Shown one piece after another: positions 62,266 through 64,000 of a stretch of DNA of 64,000 nucleotides; position 1 is the stretch's first letter, and the number at the start of each line of letters is the position of its first letter. The DNA comes from Chaenocephalus aceratus. Taxonomy: Eukaryota > Chordata > Actinopteri > Perciformes > Channichthyidae. Below the pieces are notes generated by a model. The model searched no databases and was not told where the DNA came from. It worked only from the letters and a program-made list of their open reading frames with translations. A program made the position numbers and the translations under genes. The stretch is taken from assembly GCA_023974075.1 (NCBI GenBank), contig CM043808.1, positions 24,683,578 through 24,747,577 of the forward strand, in the 5' to 3' direction.

Positions 62266-64000
62266 TTTGATGACAACAAGTCCACCAAATAACAGCCCAG
62301 GTGATCGCGATGCACTGTCAAAGTGAAACACAAGTCACCAGAAATCCTGGTGCTGTGCGAAAAACATCCAAAACCCTCCAATCTGCGAGTAAATGATATG
62401 TTTGCTCAGAGGTGACTGCAGCGTGAAGTGTTCTTAGCGCCACACAGCCGCGTCTGACAGAGAACAGTACGCCTGTGCGCTCTGAAAAGTTGGCATTGAA
62501 GTGCGCGTAATGTCAAGTCAGCCATAATCAAACCACTAGACTTCCGGTGAAAAACTTTCCAATAAAAGCCTATCTGCCTAAGTTCTTTTTTGCTACACCT
62601 CCAAACGTTCCTTAATGTAATTTGAACCCATCATATTTTAAATTGTCATCTATCAGTTCACCTATCTTAATACTTAGCAGATGTCTCAACAAACGCTTCC
62701 CATTATCAAACCTTTATTTTTGATTTCATCTAGTTTGCTGCATGTGTACAAGCTCACACATCTGGATCACTTACCTAACTTCAAATAACATACCTTCAGC
62801 ACAGCCATAACAACATTGAGTTATCTGGCCTTTACTGTTATCAACAGGCTTTGATTGCAACAAAACAGACCATGCTTTTATTTTTAAGTATCCATCTGTT
62901 CCGGTTGATATGTCTCTGTGTGGTTGTATTGATGCAGCGCAGTGAAGCCAGGCGCAGCACATTATAAATGTATGCTGCATGTAGGCCTACAGTAATTAAT
63001 TGTGAAGTAGCAAACAGGAAAATCACAGACACGCACTCCGCTGGGCATCCATGCCAGCCAGCTCGACTTACAACTATAAGTTTATCGATTGATAGGAAAC
63101 ACAACCAGAAACATAAAGCGTCTTTTTTTCACAACGAAATACTACAACATGTTTGTTTTTGTTCATACCCGCATTATCTATCATCCATTTTGTATGTATT
63201 GTAGGCTATCACCAAATAAATCATACAATTCAAAATACACAGACGCTTAGTTAGTGAGAATATGGGCTCTGTAAATATAGTGCATCAATAACAATAATAA
63301 GACTACATATTATTATGGTTGTTGGGTTATTATTATTATTATTATGGCTATTATCTTTTGTATTATTGTTTTTTTTTAGCATTATCTTGCAATAATTCAT
63401 TAGGTTTTATGAGGCTACTCTCCATTATAACTGCATACATTGATTTGTAACAACTTGAACTCTGAGTTGTCTGACCAGTTCTGCGTGTGCATTCAATGAA
63501 TTATGAATGTTCAGTCAGACAGACCATGACACTACTTTGCTGGGTTGTCTGTCTCCACCTAGTGGCTGAACCTCCACAATACAGTATCCTTAATACTTCT
63601 GTTGTTCTGCTTTCAAATTATGGTGCAAACTACTGATGATAGGAATCCTTTAACAAGTGATGAAAACAAAAGCTACGAAAAAGTAGGATGTGTTTGTGTT
63701 ATAAAATACTGTCACTTCTTAAAGCCAAAAACGACCAAAGTAAAACCTGCAATGCAGTGGAGTGAAGTCAATGTCTCTATAGTGTTTTAACCTTCTGACA
63801 AGAGTACAAAAACATCAAGTTAAGCTTTCATTTTTGGATTAAGATTAGTAAATCAACTGTGTATTACCGTGAATCTATCACATTTGAGGAGAGAAGTAGT
63901 CATTAACTATTGTAATGCTGTTCACATTTGAGGTACTTGTACTTTACGTGAGGGTTTCCATTGTATACTTGTATACTACTCTACACGTATACTGCAATTA
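62266..64000. other. upstream region of kcnf1
   Basis: About 1.7 kb before the kcnf1 start. The first 250 bases are relatively G+C-rich with several CpGs and could hold the 5' UTR and promoter; no TATA box was seen. Beyond that it is A+T-rich with a TTA-type simple repeat near 63,330 and no coding region recognised. Confidence 0.5.

Noticed and set aside
62266..62331. N-terminal extension of kcnf1
   Set aside because: It would start at GTG, not ATG, and the extra residues do not look like the family; ATG at 62263-62265 has a good context.

Overview
The window is nuclear DNA from a ray-finned (teleost) fish. The evidence is vertebrate genes with short GT-AG introns, many AC/GT microsatellites, a Tc1-type transposon, several hAT-type elements with 8-bp target duplications, fish-type LINE remnants, and codon-level protein matches to known vertebrate families. 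Protein identities were made by eye from remembered family features; no database search was run.

Region 1 (about 1-29,060, plus strand): all of rock2 (Rho-associated coiled-coil kinase 2) except its first exon(s). I placed 31 coding exons, one possible alternative 3' exon and the final exon by reading frame, splice sites and domain order: kinase, AGC extension, long coiled coil, Rho-binding region, split PH domain with an inserted C1 zinc finger. Reading phase is consistent at every junction except one surplus C in exon 8, which breaks the frame. A 222-bp in-frame cassette exon precedes the PH exons. Introns hold a Tc1 element with ~273-bp inverted repeats, hAT and TTAA-flanked miniature elements, an L1-like tail and a short interstitial telomere block.

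Region 2 (about 33,370-38,850, plus strand): a tandem pair of intact secreted leucine-rich-repeat genes resembling leucine-rich alpha-2-glycoprotein (LRG1). Each has its whole protein in one exon, probably after a short non-coding exon. They are separated by a hAT element that carries a LINE fragment. The second gene has a compact TATA promoter with adjoining AP-1 and STAT-type motifs, as expected of an acute-phase gene.

Region 3 (about 38,850-60,600): 21 kb without a convincing intact gene. It holds hAT and miniature elements, a nested composite transposon, a duplicated 225-bp block, a LINE ORF2 fragment and a decayed multi-exon gene relic on the minus strand.

Region 4 (60,766-62,265, minus strand): intact single-exon kcnf1 (Kv5.1, an electrically silent voltage-gated K+ channel subunit) with about 1.7 kb of upstream sequence. 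rock2 and kcnf1 are close neighbours in human 2p25.1, so the block is conserved synteny; the LRG-like pair and the transposons lie between them. The three gene types do not form a pathway. No wholly new system was found. The strongest leads are the broken rock2 exon 8, the rock2 cassette exon, the promoter of the second LRG-like gene, the minus-strand relic, and the transposon families delimited here by their duplications.
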